DNA of 7,957 bases from Candidatus Iainarchaeum sp. (GCA_030445695.1 JASUTF010000021.1:1-7957), one strand, 5' to 3'; shown: positions 1-6,630, numbered from the stretch's first letter. The notes: generated by a model not told the origin, from the letters alone. A program made the numbers and translations.

Positions 1-473
1 AAATTAAAAAATTGGTCGAAGGAGGCAGAACACGGACAGAATCCATATACAACACAGTAAGGGAGCTTGACGAGAGTTGTAAAAAGGTGGTATTTAACGA
101 TGCTGCTCGTCCTTTCGTTCCCGGTTACGTACTTGATGAGATGCTGGACCTCCTTGACGTATACCCCGTTGTGAAATTCTGCTCAAAAATCGTAGACTAC
201 CTTATGTTTGTGGATGATGCGGATTCGATTCAGAGAATCGACGATCGATCAAAGTGGCTACTGTGCAAGGCACCCGTAGCGTACAGAGCAGAAATTATGC
301 GAGACGTTCTTGCAAAAAGCACCGAGGAAGACATACTGTCCGCAGAGAGCGATCTTGAGCTAGCATTAGCGAAAATCCCGGGAATAAAGATACACCCTTA
401 CGTTTCGGAAGTCTTCAACTATAAGATTACATACTTAGAGGATCTAGAAATAGTCAGGAATCTGCTAAAGTAG
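1..473 (+). CDS. IspD/TarI-family cytidylyltransferase, C-terminal part (5' end outside window)
   Basis: The reading frame is open from base 3 and continues off the left edge, so the N-terminal CTP-binding loop (GGxGxR) is missing. Counting from the codon at base 12, landmarks of the IspD/TarI fold are visible: GGRTR with SIYN (residues 4-14), NDAARP (29-34), VD at 61-62, DRS..W (78-82) and FNYKIT followed by ED (135-144), the usual NxKxT...D end of the family. These enzymes join CTP to a polyol or methylerythritol phosphate in the cytoplasm. The usual TPQ-containing segment is replaced by CKAPVAYR (264-287), so it is a divergent member. Archaea make isoprenoids by the mevalonate route, and the convergent neighbour is a CDP-polyol phosphotransferase, so I infer a CDP-polyol or related CDP-activated precursor for a surface polymer rather than IspD function. 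Its stop overlaps that neighbour by 9 bases. Family assignment is fairly sure; substrate is unknown. Confidence 0.8.
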   Translation, partial: IKKLVEGGRTRTESIYNTVRELDESCKKVVFNDAARPFVPGYVLDEMLDLLDVYPVVKFCSKIVDYLMFVDDADSIQRIDDRSKWLLCKAPVAYRAEIMRDVLAKSTEEDILSAESDLELALAKIPGIKIHPYVSEVFNYKITYLEDLEIVRNLLK

Positions 474-1844
474 CTCCTGCACCGAATCTACCAGTTCTTT
501 CTTTGGGGCAAAGATGCGGGAACGGAGTTTACGCCGGGCCTCTGCATATTCGTCCCTACCTCTAAGGACGTCGATAATAGCTTGCTTTAATTCCTCGTAA
601 GTCCTCACTTTTGGCCCAGGGGTGGCTGAATCATAGTCAAAATACATATCTCTGTTTCGGGAGAGGTAATCCTCCAGATCGTAGCAGAAAAATACAATTG
701 GCCGGTCCAACAAAAGAAAGTCAAAGTAAATGGAAGAATAATCGGTAATAAGCGCATCGGCATGCTTGAGTATGGGATACAAATCAGATCGTGGGTTTAC
801 TAAGTGAATTCTGTGCAGATCGCCAGGTATTTTCTGTAAAGACGAGAATACGTGTGGTTTTATCAGTAACACAGCGTTTTCTCGCTCGAGTAACTCGTCA
901 AGGTCATGCCAATCCACCATGCGTAACACGCGCTCGTCTGATCCATCATCACGGAAGGTCGGCGCGTATACGATAACCCGTGTTCCCGAATTTTTCGCAG
1001 AAGAAACAAGATCATAAATCCCTCTATCCACTCCAATAATCTGCCCGGGCAAGTCTTCAAAGAAAACCTTGCAACGCGGGTACTCAGATACAATAACCCT
1101 GCTGGGAGGAACTCGAAACGCGGAGGAAAAAAATTTTGAGAGATCTGGAGAGGTTGCCAAAACATAATATTTGGGGTATCTAACGGACTCATAGACCATG
1201 GGGTATAATATATGGTGTAAAACGCGCGTAAGGGTGTGTTTCCTCAACAACACAAATAGTAGCGAAATACCTTTCTTAGCATCATACTCAATCTTCTTCA
1301 AAGGTATTCCATGCCAAAGATTGACAAGTAGTGCACCATTTGAGAGCCAACAATTAATGTCCTCTGAAGAGCAAGTAAAAAACCAGACACCCGCGCGTGT
1401 AGCGACAACCATACCTCCAATGGACCACTTATAGTATGCTTCAAAGCCCTTCTGACGAAGTACTCTCACGAGTTCCTTATTTGACGAAATCCATACGGCA
1501 CGAACGCCAGGAACGTGTTTATTAACATAAAGATACAAATACTTCGAATTATCAGAAAAATTGCTGTGGCAATTCCCAAAAACCCAGAGATTGCGATCAC
1601 GGCGAACAAAACCACTTAAGAAATACATGCCCCACAAAAAAGGCGATAAAATCAGACGTCGCAACACTGAAAGAATTCGGTGTCCAAGAGGTTTACAAGA
1701 AAGGAACCAGCGCACAAAAGGATTATCTAAGACTCGCACAAAAGGATTATCTAAGACTAATGCGTTTATAAATATACTACAAAAACAGGACAGCGAATCT
1801 AGACACGCATGATTAAAAGTACCCGTAAACGCGAGAACCCCCAT
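465..1844 (-). CDS. CDP-glycerol/ribitol glycerophosphotransferase family protein (TagF/TagB-like)
   Basis: A 459-residue product. Family landmarks in order: RRDRNLWVFG (81-90) and SDNSKYL (97-103) at the domain entry, LWHGIPLKK (176-184) with the catalytic His, EYPR (254-257), YAPTFRDD (293-300), IKPH (328-331) with the second conserved His, and ITDYSSIYFDF (366-376) followed by a PGP segment near 409. This is the Glyphos_transf family, which moves polyol phosphate from CDP-glycerol or CDP-ribitol onto a lipid-linked acceptor at the inner membrane face. No signal peptide is seen; basic and hydrophobic helices at 46-80 may bind the membrane. The start is uncertain. ATG at 1844 has a weak GGTG at 1855-1852, and an in-frame TGA lies two codons upstream. 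A GTG at 1739 (residue 36) lies about 30 bases below a TATA-like run and would also give a sensible N-terminus. Residues 30-45 are a perfect 8-residue duplication. Acceptor and polyol cannot be told from sequence. Confidence 0.88.
   Translation of the reverse strand: MGVLAFTGTFNHACLDSLSCFCSIFINALVLDNPFVRVLDNPFVRWFLSCKPLGHRILSVLRRLILSPFLWGMYFLSGFVRRDRNLWVFGNCHSNFSDNSKYLYLYVNKHVPGVRAVWISSNKELVRVLRQKGFEAYYKWSIGGMVVATRAGVWFFTCSSEDINCWLSNGALLVNLWHGIPLKKIEYDAKKGISLLFVLLRKHTLTRVLHHILYPMVYESVRYPKYYVLATSPDLSKFFSSAFRVPPSRVIVSEYPRCKVFFEDLPGQIIGVDRGIYDLVSSAKNSGTRVIVYAPTFRDDGSDERVLRMVDWHDLDELLERENAVLLIKPHVFSSLQKIPGDLHRIHLVNPRSDLYPILKHADALITDYSSIYFDFLLLDRPIVFFCYDLEDYLSRNRDMYFDYDSATPGPKVRTYEELKQAIIDVLRGRDEYAEARRKLRSRIFAPKKELVDSVQELL
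1711..1758. repeat. Perfect 24-bp tandem duplication inside the TagF-like gene
   Basis: Two identical, directly adjacent 24-base copies (1711-1734 and 1735-1758). The length is a multiple of three, so the frame is kept and the protein repeats VLDNPFVR at residues 30-37 and 38-45. No base differs between copies, which points to a recent slippage-type event. It lies before the recognisable catalytic domain, so activity is probably unaffected. Confidence 0.95.
1765..1776 (-). promoter_or_regulatory. TATA-like run inside the TagF-like ORF, candidate internal promoter
   Basis: On the minus strand the run reads TATATTTATAAA. Its centre is about 30 bases upstream of an in-frame GTG (1739-1737). Since leaderless starts look common in this window, this could be the true promoter with translation from that GTG. 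It could equally be chance in an AT-rich stretch coding for SIFINA. Confidence 0.3.
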
Positions 1845-1903
1845 ACATCAACACCGCGCACCACAGTAAAGCGGGCGCCAAATGCTCTCACAACGACATT
1901 AAG

Positions 1904-1913
1904 TATTTTATTC
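1904..1913 (-). promoter_or_regulatory. Candidate TATA box for the TagF-like gene
   Basis: The minus strand reads GAATAAAATA in the 104-base gap between the exporter stop and the ATG at 1844. Transcription would begin near 1882, leaving a leader of about 37 bases with a GGTG seven bases before the ATG. This competes with the internal TATA-like run at 1765-1776. Confidence 0.4.
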
Positions 1914-1925
1914 CAGAAGCACAGC

Positions 1926-1935
1926 AAAAGAAAAA
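1926..1935 (-). terminator. T-rich tract after the exporter gene, possible archaeal terminator
   Basis: Just past the exporter stop codon (1951-1949), the minus strand reads TTTTTCTTTT. Archaeal RNA polymerase commonly stops at such T-rich tracts without a hairpin. It would separate the exporter transcript from the TagF-like gene, which has its own candidate promoter just downstream. Confidence 0.45.
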
Positions 1936-1948
1936 TGAGGGATATTTC

Positions 1949-3205
1949 TCACAAATGTTCTCGGTGAGCTAAAAGAACAAAACGCACAGCAACCACAAAG
2001 CCTGCAATACCAATGCTTGTCACGGTTGCCATTGCAGCACCCACCGCGCCCCATTGGAGAATAAACAGATAGTTGAGAACAACATTCAAAATTCCAGCAA
2101 CAAGGGGATACACCACCTGTTCCCGCTCACGACCGATAGCGATGAGTCCCTGGATGGAAAGTGCATAAACAAAATATGTAGGAATCAAGAAAAGCAAAAC
2201 GTAAAATATTGGAATGGATTGCATGTACTCATCGCCAAAGAAAAAGAGAATGAGTGGGGGCCCCACAAAGTAAAACACTGCAATTGCTGCTACTGAAACG
2301 GCGGACGAAAGTGCAAGTAGCAAGAAGAACGTCCTCTTGAGTTGACCACGCGCCGTAGCACGGGAAAGGGTGGGCAGAGAAACCGCCACAATCGGAAGGA
2401 CAGAAATGATCGATGTTACCGCGAGTTGGGCGACCTTATAGTAACCAACCGCCTCCATGGGTCTGAGTGCTGAGAGCATAATTACATCCGTCTGGGCCAG
2501 TAGCATGTGAGCGATGCCGAAGAAAAGGAAGGGAAGCGCTTCGATCAAAACATTCAAACCATATTTTTCAGACGGTTGGGCATGCTTGCGGACAACACGA
2601 TAGAGCAACAGCGCGTAAAATCCGAAGACAAAAGTATATGCAAGAACCACCGGAACAAAATCGCGGACGAAATATACCAAAGCAAGAACAAGGATTAGTC
2701 GCAGAACATCGCGAACGACAGCAGGGATAACAGCACGCTCAAGCCGGTGAAGAGCGATTAATATTGATTCAAAGATTAAACCCAAAATCATAGTTGCCGA
2801 GTAAAGTCCGGCAAGAGTAAACAGCAAGATGGCTGCTTCCCGACCAAGGAAGACGTTCGCAAAGATCCCAAGAGCCACTGAAAAAATTATTGATAGTGCC
2901 ACCACACGAGAAGATGTTGACAGAATAGCAGACACTAATGATCCTGCATTGTCCTGCTGTTCATCCCAGAAAGCGACGTGCCTCTGAATATAGCCGGGGA
3001 GCCCAAAGCTGAAAACGGTGGCGAGAACTCCTGCAACGGATGCAACAAAGGAAAAGTAACCCAGCTGGGCAGGGCCGAGGAAACGAGCAAGGTATATTGT
3101 GATGATTAGACCTACAAGCTTAGACCATGCACTAATAATAAATCGAGGGCCGAGATTGCGGAAGTAGCGGGTGCGGAGATAGTCCTGAAAGCCCACGAAG
3201 GTCAT
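1949..3205 (-). CDS. Wzx-like polysaccharide/lipid-linked glycan exporter (MOP superfamily)
   Basis: A 418-residue, very hydrophobic protein with about 12 predicted membrane spans (roughly 20-42, 48-70, 100-120, 125-148, 168-185, 187-205, 220-240, 258-280, 294-315, 333-353, 366-384, 388-410). The opening pattern, a short basic N-terminus then ARFLGPAQLGYFSF (40-53), is typical of polysaccharide biosynthesis proteins of the Wzx/RfbX group, as are QTDVIMLSAL (238-247) and EAVGYYKVAQ (251-260). Such proteins flip lipid-linked glycans from the cytoplasmic to the outer face. It lies upstream of the TagF-like gene on the same strand with a 104-base gap, supporting a shared role in making a surface polymer. 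ATG at 3205 has only a weak AAGGA upstream. GTG at 3196 lies 24-25 bases below a TATA-like box and may be the real, leaderless start, shortening the protein by three residues. The cargo is unknown. Confidence 0.88.
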   Translation of the reverse strand: MTFVGFQDYLRTRYFRNLGPRFIISAWSKLVGLIITIYLARFLGPAQLGYFSFVASVAGVLATVFSFGLPGYIQRHVAFWDEQQDNAGSLVSAILSTSSRVVALSIIFSVALGIFANVFLGREAAILLFTLAGLYSATMILGLIFESILIALHRLERAVIPAVVRDVLRLILVLALVYFVRDFVPVVLAYTFVFGFYALLLYRVVRKHAQPSEKYGLNVLIEALPFLFFGIAHMLLAQTDVIMLSALRPMEAVGYYKVAQLAVTSIISVLPIVAVSLPTLSRATARGQLKRTFFLLLALSSAVSVAAIAVFYFVGPPLILFFFGDEYMQSIPIFYVLLFLIPTYFVYALSIQGLIAIGREREQVVYPLVAGILNVVLNYLFILQWGAVGAAMATVTSIGIAGFVVAVRFVLLAHREHL

Positions 3206-3208
3206 TGG

Positions 3209-3220
3209 AAGGATATCCTT
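3209..3220. promoter_or_regulatory. Perfect 12-bp palindrome at the exporter start, possible operator
   Basis: AAGGATATCCTT is its own reverse complement. It overlaps the candidate TATA box of the exporter gene and ends three bases before the ATG at 3205. That position suits a repressor that would block TBP/TFB or the initiation site. No regulator gene is visible here, and chance cannot be excluded. Confidence 0.35.
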
Positions 3221-3224
3221 AAAT
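3217..3224 (-). promoter_or_regulatory. Candidate TATA box for the exporter gene
   Basis: The minus strand reads ATTTAAGG. Its centre is 24-25 bases upstream of GTG 3196, the fourth codon of the longest reading, which fits leaderless initiation there. A second TATA-like run (AAAAATAAA, around 3279-3288 on the minus strand) would instead give a leader of about 50 bases before ATG 3205. Confidence 0.4.
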
Positions 3225-3328
3225 CAGAAGATGGCGTCTCAATGGAAGGGACAGAGATTCGTAATGCCAGAAAACGCCGTTTATTTTTGCGAAAAGAGGC
3301 AGAAATCGATCTTTCCCGGAAGAATACC

Positions 3329-3335
3329 TTTAAAA
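3329..3335 (+). promoter_or_regulatory. TATA box of speD
   Basis: TTTAAAA is centred 28 bases before the speD ATG, with a purine-rich stretch just upstream (GGAAGAATA) that could serve as BRE. No ribosome-binding site lies between box and start, so the mRNA is probably leaderless or nearly so. Confidence 0.7.
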
Positions 3336-3359
3336 CAATATCCGCACCACCTTTGAAAC

Positions 3360-3779
3360 ATGGTGCCCGTTGTAGGAACGGAGGGGACGCACTACATCGT
3401 AGAAGCAGCGGGTTGCTCCGAGGAGATCATCTCAGACCCGAAGAAAATAGAGCAGATATTCAAAGAAGCAGCCAGAGTAGCAAATATGACCGTAAAGGCG
3501 TCCCACTTCTTCCGCTTCAGCCAGGGCGGGGTATCCGGTGCGGTCATCGTTGCGGAGTCACATATCTCCCTCCACACATGGCCGGAAGTGGGGTACGCGG
3601 CGATAGACGTGTATACCTGCGGCGACTCCGACCCCGAGAAGGCCGTGGACTACATACTCGACAGAATAGGGGCAAAGTACGCCCACGTGTCAGAGGTGAG
3701 GCGGGGCATCCCTGAGGACGACGGGACGTTCACGCACACAATCCTCACGTGGGAAGAAAAGCGGGATAGGAATAAATAG
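3360..3779 (+). CDS. speD: S-adenosylmethionine decarboxylase proenzyme (pyruvoyl, class 1B)
   Basis: A 139-residue cytoplasmic proenzyme. The self-cleavage site is the Glu66-Ser67 bond in AESHISLHTWPE; Ser67 becomes the pyruvoyl group at the start of the alpha chain (67-139), and 1-66 is the beta chain. His72 (processing) and Cys87 in the TCG motif (proton donor) sit at the same spacing from the serine as in the Thermotoga enzyme (Ser63, His68, Cys83). Length is normal for the short bacterial/archaeal form. It supplies the aminopropyl donor for spermidine and longer polyamines. ATG 3360 is supported by the TATA box 28 bases upstream and by the N-terminus aligning with the family (GTHYIVEAAGC). 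No spermidine synthase is nearby. Some SpeD homologues are arginine or ornithine decarboxylases instead, so the substrate is likely but not certain. Its stop codon lies inside the TATA box of the next gene. Confidence 0.93.
   Translation: MVPVVGTEGTHYIVEAAGCSEEIISDPKKIEQIFKEAARVANMTVKASHFFRFSQGGVSGAVIVAESHISLHTWPEVGYAAIDVYTCGDSDPEKAVDYILDRIGAKYAHVSEVRRGIPEDDGTFTHTILTWEEKRDRNK
3771..3778 (+). promoter_or_regulatory. TATA box of the beta-propeller gene, overlapping the speD stop codon
   Basis: AATAAATA is centred 25-26 bases before ATG 3800, and the speD TAG occupies 3777-3779. A purine-rich GGGATAGG directly precedes the box. The spacing supports leaderless initiation at ATG 3800 rather than TTG 3794. 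Confidence 0.65.
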
Positions 3780-3799
3780 AACGGCCACCAGCATTGTAC

Positions 3800-5734
3800 A
3801 TGATAACTCATGACCTGAAAATCGTTGGCGTGTTCTTTCTGGTAATCCTTGCTTTCATATTCTTCGCGGGAATGCAGGCGTTCCTGCAGCAGGCACAGCC
3901 CACGGAATGGAAGACGGAAGAATTCAGACTTGTGCCAGCAGAGAACCCCGAGGATCTGAACGCTTACGTCGTGAAGAGCCGCGCCACAATCTATGCAGGG
4001 GCAGAAATATATACCTTGGGTGCTGCGGTGCGAACTGCGGATGCGGCGGCGGAGTCAGCAGGTGCAGTTGAATCTACCCCCACCGCGGAACAGCCGGCCC
4101 CCGAACGGGAATCAACAACGAACGTCCAGGTTGCAGGCATTGACGAGCCGGATATCCTGAAAATAGGCGACGGAAAGGCGTTCTTCCAGTCCAGGGGAAG
4201 GGTGAAGGTAATCGACGCGTTCCCGCCGGAGGAGGCAGAGGTCCTCTCAAAGATCCCGACGAACTGGGGGACAGAACTCCTAAAGACGGACAACGTGCTC
4301 ATACTTCTTGAAGGAAGGAGGATAGTGGGGTACGACGTCTCGAACCCCGAGAAGCCGGAAGAGGCGTGGAGCGTCGAGCTAAACGGCTACATAACCGACG
4401 CGAGGGAGAAGGACGGGAAGATATACGCAGTAGTGTCCGGCTACCGCGTGACCTGTCCGTACTATGCTGCGGAAGGTGTGATCGTCCCCTGCATGCGTTA
4501 CTATTACCCCACAGTTCCGCTCCCGGCAGAGGTAACGTACACGGTGCTGAAGATAGACGGAGAAAGCGGAGAGGTTGAAGAATCCGTCGCACTGATCGGA
4601 ACGTACGATACAACGGTCTACATGAGCGAAAATGCGATCTACTTCACATATAGGATCCAGAAACCGTACGATGAAGTCCTGTACGACTTCATACTGGAGA
4701 AGGGTGACGAGTTCCTGCCGGAAGACGTTGTGGAGCACCTGAAGAGGGTGAACGAGTACGACATAAGCATCATGGCAAAGATCGCGGAACTCCAGATCGT
4801 TCTGTACAAGTACTACGGGAGCATCCCGCCGGAGGAGCAGAGCAACGTGCAGAATAGAATTGAAAAAGCGCTGGAGGAGTACATGAGGGAGAACGGCGAT
4901 AAGATAGACAGAACGGGCATAGCGAAGATATCACTGGACGACCTGAGCGTTGAGGCAACCGGGGAGGTGCCCGGACACCTGCTGAACCAGTGGAGCATGG
5001 ATGAGTATGAGGGATACCTGCGCGTTGCGACCACGACGTCGGGTACCTGGCGGCAGAACTTCGGGAACAACCTCTACATTCTGGACGGAGACCTGGACGT
5101 CGTGGGGAAGATTGAGGGCCTGGAAGAGGGGGAGAGGATATACGCAGTGCGCTTCATGGGAGAAAAGGCATACGTGGTGACGTACAAGGAAACGGACCCC
5201 CTACTGGTCCTCGACCTCTCTGACCCGAAAACCCCGAGGGTCCTCGGCGAGCTGAAGATACCCGGCTTCTCAACGTACCTGCACCCGATAGGAGATAACC
5301 ACATGATCGGCGTGGGCCGTGCAGACGACTGGAAGGTGAAGGTAAGCCTCTTTGACGTGTCGGACCCCGAGAATCCCGTCGAAAAAGACGTGTACTACCT
5401 GAGCGAGACGTGGAGCGACGTCATATACGACCACCACGCCTTCCTCTGGGACGCCAAGCACGACCTCCTCATACTGCCCGCCGGTACAAGATACTACCTG
5501 CTGCGCGTGAGAAAAGATGAGAAGCCGTACATAGAAGCCGTAAAGATAGTGGAGTTCGACAGCACGGCGAGGCGGGCGGCGTACATGGACGACTACGCGT
5601 ACCTCTTCTCAGACGGCGAGATGGCGGTCGTGGACGAGGTCAGCGGCAAGGAAGTGAAGCGGCTGAGGGTCGAGGATGCGTGGTACCACCCGCCGATTGT
5701 CCGTCCCGAACCGGTAGGGATAGAGGAAGGCTAA
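3800..5734 (+). CDS. Membrane-anchored extracytoplasmic beta-propeller domain protein
   Basis: A 644-residue product of the secreted C-terminal beta-propeller family (Beta_propel, COG4880-like), whose function is unknown. Residues 8-28 form one hydrophobic span after a short HDLK start, with no obvious cleavage site, so it is probably an anchor with the rest outside the cell. An Ala/Glu/Pro-rich linker (80-105) precedes the family signature TTNVQVAGIDEPDIL (106-120). A charged helical insert (about 287-372) follows the first blades, as is usual in archaeal members, then PGHLLNQWSMDEYEGYLRVA (391-410), YLHP (493-496), SLFDVSDPENP (516-526) and DHHAFLWD (544-551). The only two cysteines, 219 and 231, flank a short loop and could form a disulfide outside the cell. 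ATG 3800 is preferred because of the TATA box 25-26 bases upstream. The 3' end overlaps the convergent UbiA-type gene by 4 bases. The propeller may bind protein or glycan. Confidence 0.88.
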   Translation: MITHDLKIVGVFFLVILAFIFFAGMQAFLQQAQPTEWKTEEFRLVPAENPEDLNAYVVKSRATIYAGAEIYTLGAAVRTADAAAESAGAVESTPTAEQPAPERESTTNVQVAGIDEPDILKIGDGKAFFQSRGRVKVIDAFPPEEAEVLSKIPTNWGTELLKTDNVLILLEGRRIVGYDVSNPEKPEEAWSVELNGYITDAREKDGKIYAVVSGYRVTCPYYAAEGVIVPCMRYYYPTVPLPAEVTYTVLKIDGESGEVEESVALIGTYDTTVYMSENAIYFTYRIQKPYDEVLYDFILEKGDEFLPEDVVEHLKRVNEYDISIMAKIAELQIVLYKYYGSIPPEEQSNVQNRIEKALEEYMRENGDKIDRTGIAKISLDDLSVEATGEVPGHLLNQWSMDEYEGYLRVATTTSGTWRQNFGNNLYILDGDLDVVGKIEGLEEGERIYAVRFMGEKAYVVTYKETDPLLVLDLSDPKTPRVLGELKIPGFSTYLHPIGDNHMIGVGRADDWKVKVSLFDVSDPENPVEKDVYYLSETWSDVIYDHHAFLWDAKHDLLILPAGTRYYLLRVRKDEKPYIEAVKIVEFDSTARRAAYMDDYAYLFSDGEMAVVDEVSGKEVKRLRVEDAWYHPPIVRPEPVGIEEG

Positions 5735-6582
5735 ATGAGGTAGATAACAGCAAAGAGCACAGCAGCCCACAGCGCGAGCCCTAGAAGGAATCCCCGGTCG
5801 TAGACCATTTTGGCGGCGTCCTCCGCAAGGTCTGGGTTCCTCATGGCGTCGTTGTACCACCTGAACAGCGTGAAGACGGCAATGGGAAGCGTGGTCACGG
5901 CGGTAATTGTCTTGTGGGGGAGGTGCGAGTCAAAGACGTAGAGCGTGTAGAGGACGAGGATTATGCCGAGCGTTACTGCGGAGAGGACGCGGAGGGTATC
6001 TGCATCGTACTGCTGGAGTGATGCACGCGCCTCCGTGGTCCTCTGGAGCTCCCCGTAACGCTTGAGGAGGGCAAGGAAGACGGCGATGAAGTAGGGGATT
6101 ATGATGATCCAGTAGGACGGGTATACACCAATCGCGAAGACACCGGCCAGGGTTCGGAAGAGGAAGTTCAGGGCAAGGTCAGCAACGTCTATGAAGGCAA
6201 AACGCTTGAGGAAGAGGGAGTAAATGAGGGTGTTGAGGATGAGGGCGGAGACAGAGAGGAAGACCAAGGCGTTCACCGAGTAGGCCAAGAGTAGGGCAAG
6301 GGCAACGAGCGCATAGCCGTAGACCGTGGCAGCGGGGACGGAAATGCGGCCGGAGGGGAGCGGACGATTACGTTTCTTTGGGTGCAGGCGATCCTTCTCC
6401 ACGTCGATTATGTCGTTGATCACGTAGACGCCGGAGGAAGCCAGGGAGAGGGCAAAGAATGTGATAGTAACGGAGAGGAGTGCGTGAAGGTCCAAGAACA
6501 GTCCTGCGAAGAAGATGCCGAGGAAAGCGACGACGTTCTTGTACCATTGCCAGGGGCGGACAATCTCCACGTACGGGTTCAT
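5731..6582 (-). CDS. UbiA-family prenyltransferase, probable polyprenyl-phosphate phosphoribosyltransferase
   Basis: A 283-residue polytopic membrane protein with about eight to nine spans. The first UbiA Asp-rich motif is NDIIDVEKD (56-64), followed by RLHPKKRNRPLPSG (65-78). Other landmarks are YSLFLKR (121-127), IDVADLALNFLFRTLAG (131-147) and LKRYGEL (173-179). The RPWQWYKN opening (9-16), HPxKR-RP, YSLxLK and KRYxEL patterns resemble decaprenyl-phosphate phosphoribosyltransferases more than quinone or geranylgeranylglyceryl-phosphate enzymes. That family moves phosphoribose from PRPP to a polyprenyl phosphate, giving lipid-linked pentose. ATG 6582 is chosen because RPW-YKN lies near the N-terminus in the family and a TATA box is centred 25 bases upstream. 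A longer reading from 6648 would run through that promoter into the divergent gene. The divergent flippase-like neighbour and nearby epimerase support a role in envelope glycan synthesis. The exact acceptor and donor are inferred. Confidence 0.85.
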   Translation of the reverse strand: MNPYVEIVRPWQWYKNVVAFLGIFFAGLFLDLHALLSVTITFFALSLASSGVYVINDIIDVEKDRLHPKKRNRPLPSGRISVPAATVYGYALVALALLLAYSVNALVFLSVSALILNTLIYSLFLKRFAFIDVADLALNFLFRTLAGVFAIGVYPSYWIIIIPYFIAVFLALLKRYGELQRTTEARASLQQYDADTLRVLSAVTLGIILVLYTLYVFDSHLPHKTITAVTTLPIAVFTLFRWYNDAMRNPDLAEDAAKMVYDRGFLLGLALWAAVLFAVIYLI

Positions 6583-6603
6583 GAGTAGAGAAGTGTCAAG
6601 GAG

Positions 6604-6610
6604 TATAAAA
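6604..6610. promoter_or_regulatory. Single TATA box shared by two divergent genes
   Basis: TATAAAA lies in the 48-base gap between two divergent starts. Its centre (6607) is 24 bases from GTG 6631 on the plus strand and 25 bases from ATG 6582 on the minus strand. It reads as a good TATA box both ways (TATAAAA / TTTTATA), with purine-rich BRE-like bases on both sides (CAAGGAG on plus, CGAAA on minus). No second TATA-like box is seen in the gap. Confidence 0.7.
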
Positions 6611-6630
6611 GGTTTCGAGCAGATTCTGAT

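Noticed and set aside
1-473. Role of the first gene in MEP-pathway isoprenoid synthesis
   Set aside because: Archaea use mevalonate, the family's TPQ-type motif is altered, and the neighbours are polymer genes.
863-1192. 109-codon minus-strand frame inside the TagF-like gene
   Set aside because: It overlaps the conserved catalytic region of the real gene in another frame and has no recognisable motif.
3272-3282. AAACG-C-CGTTT interrupted palindrome upstream of the exporter gene
   Set aside because: The arms are only 5 bases and occur once; too weak to call an operator.
3264-3356. 30-codon open frame just before speD
   Set aside because: It contains the speD TATA box, has no promoter or ribosome site of its own, and matches nothing I recognise.
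3242-3715. Long Arg/Gly-rich frame overlapping speD on the same strand
   Set aside because: It is in another frame across most of a gene with intact catalytic motifs, and its composition is typical of a shadow frame.
3794-3802. TTG at 3794 as start of the propeller gene
   Set aside because: It adds only two residues, and ATG 3800 fits the TATA spacing at least as well with a stronger start codon.
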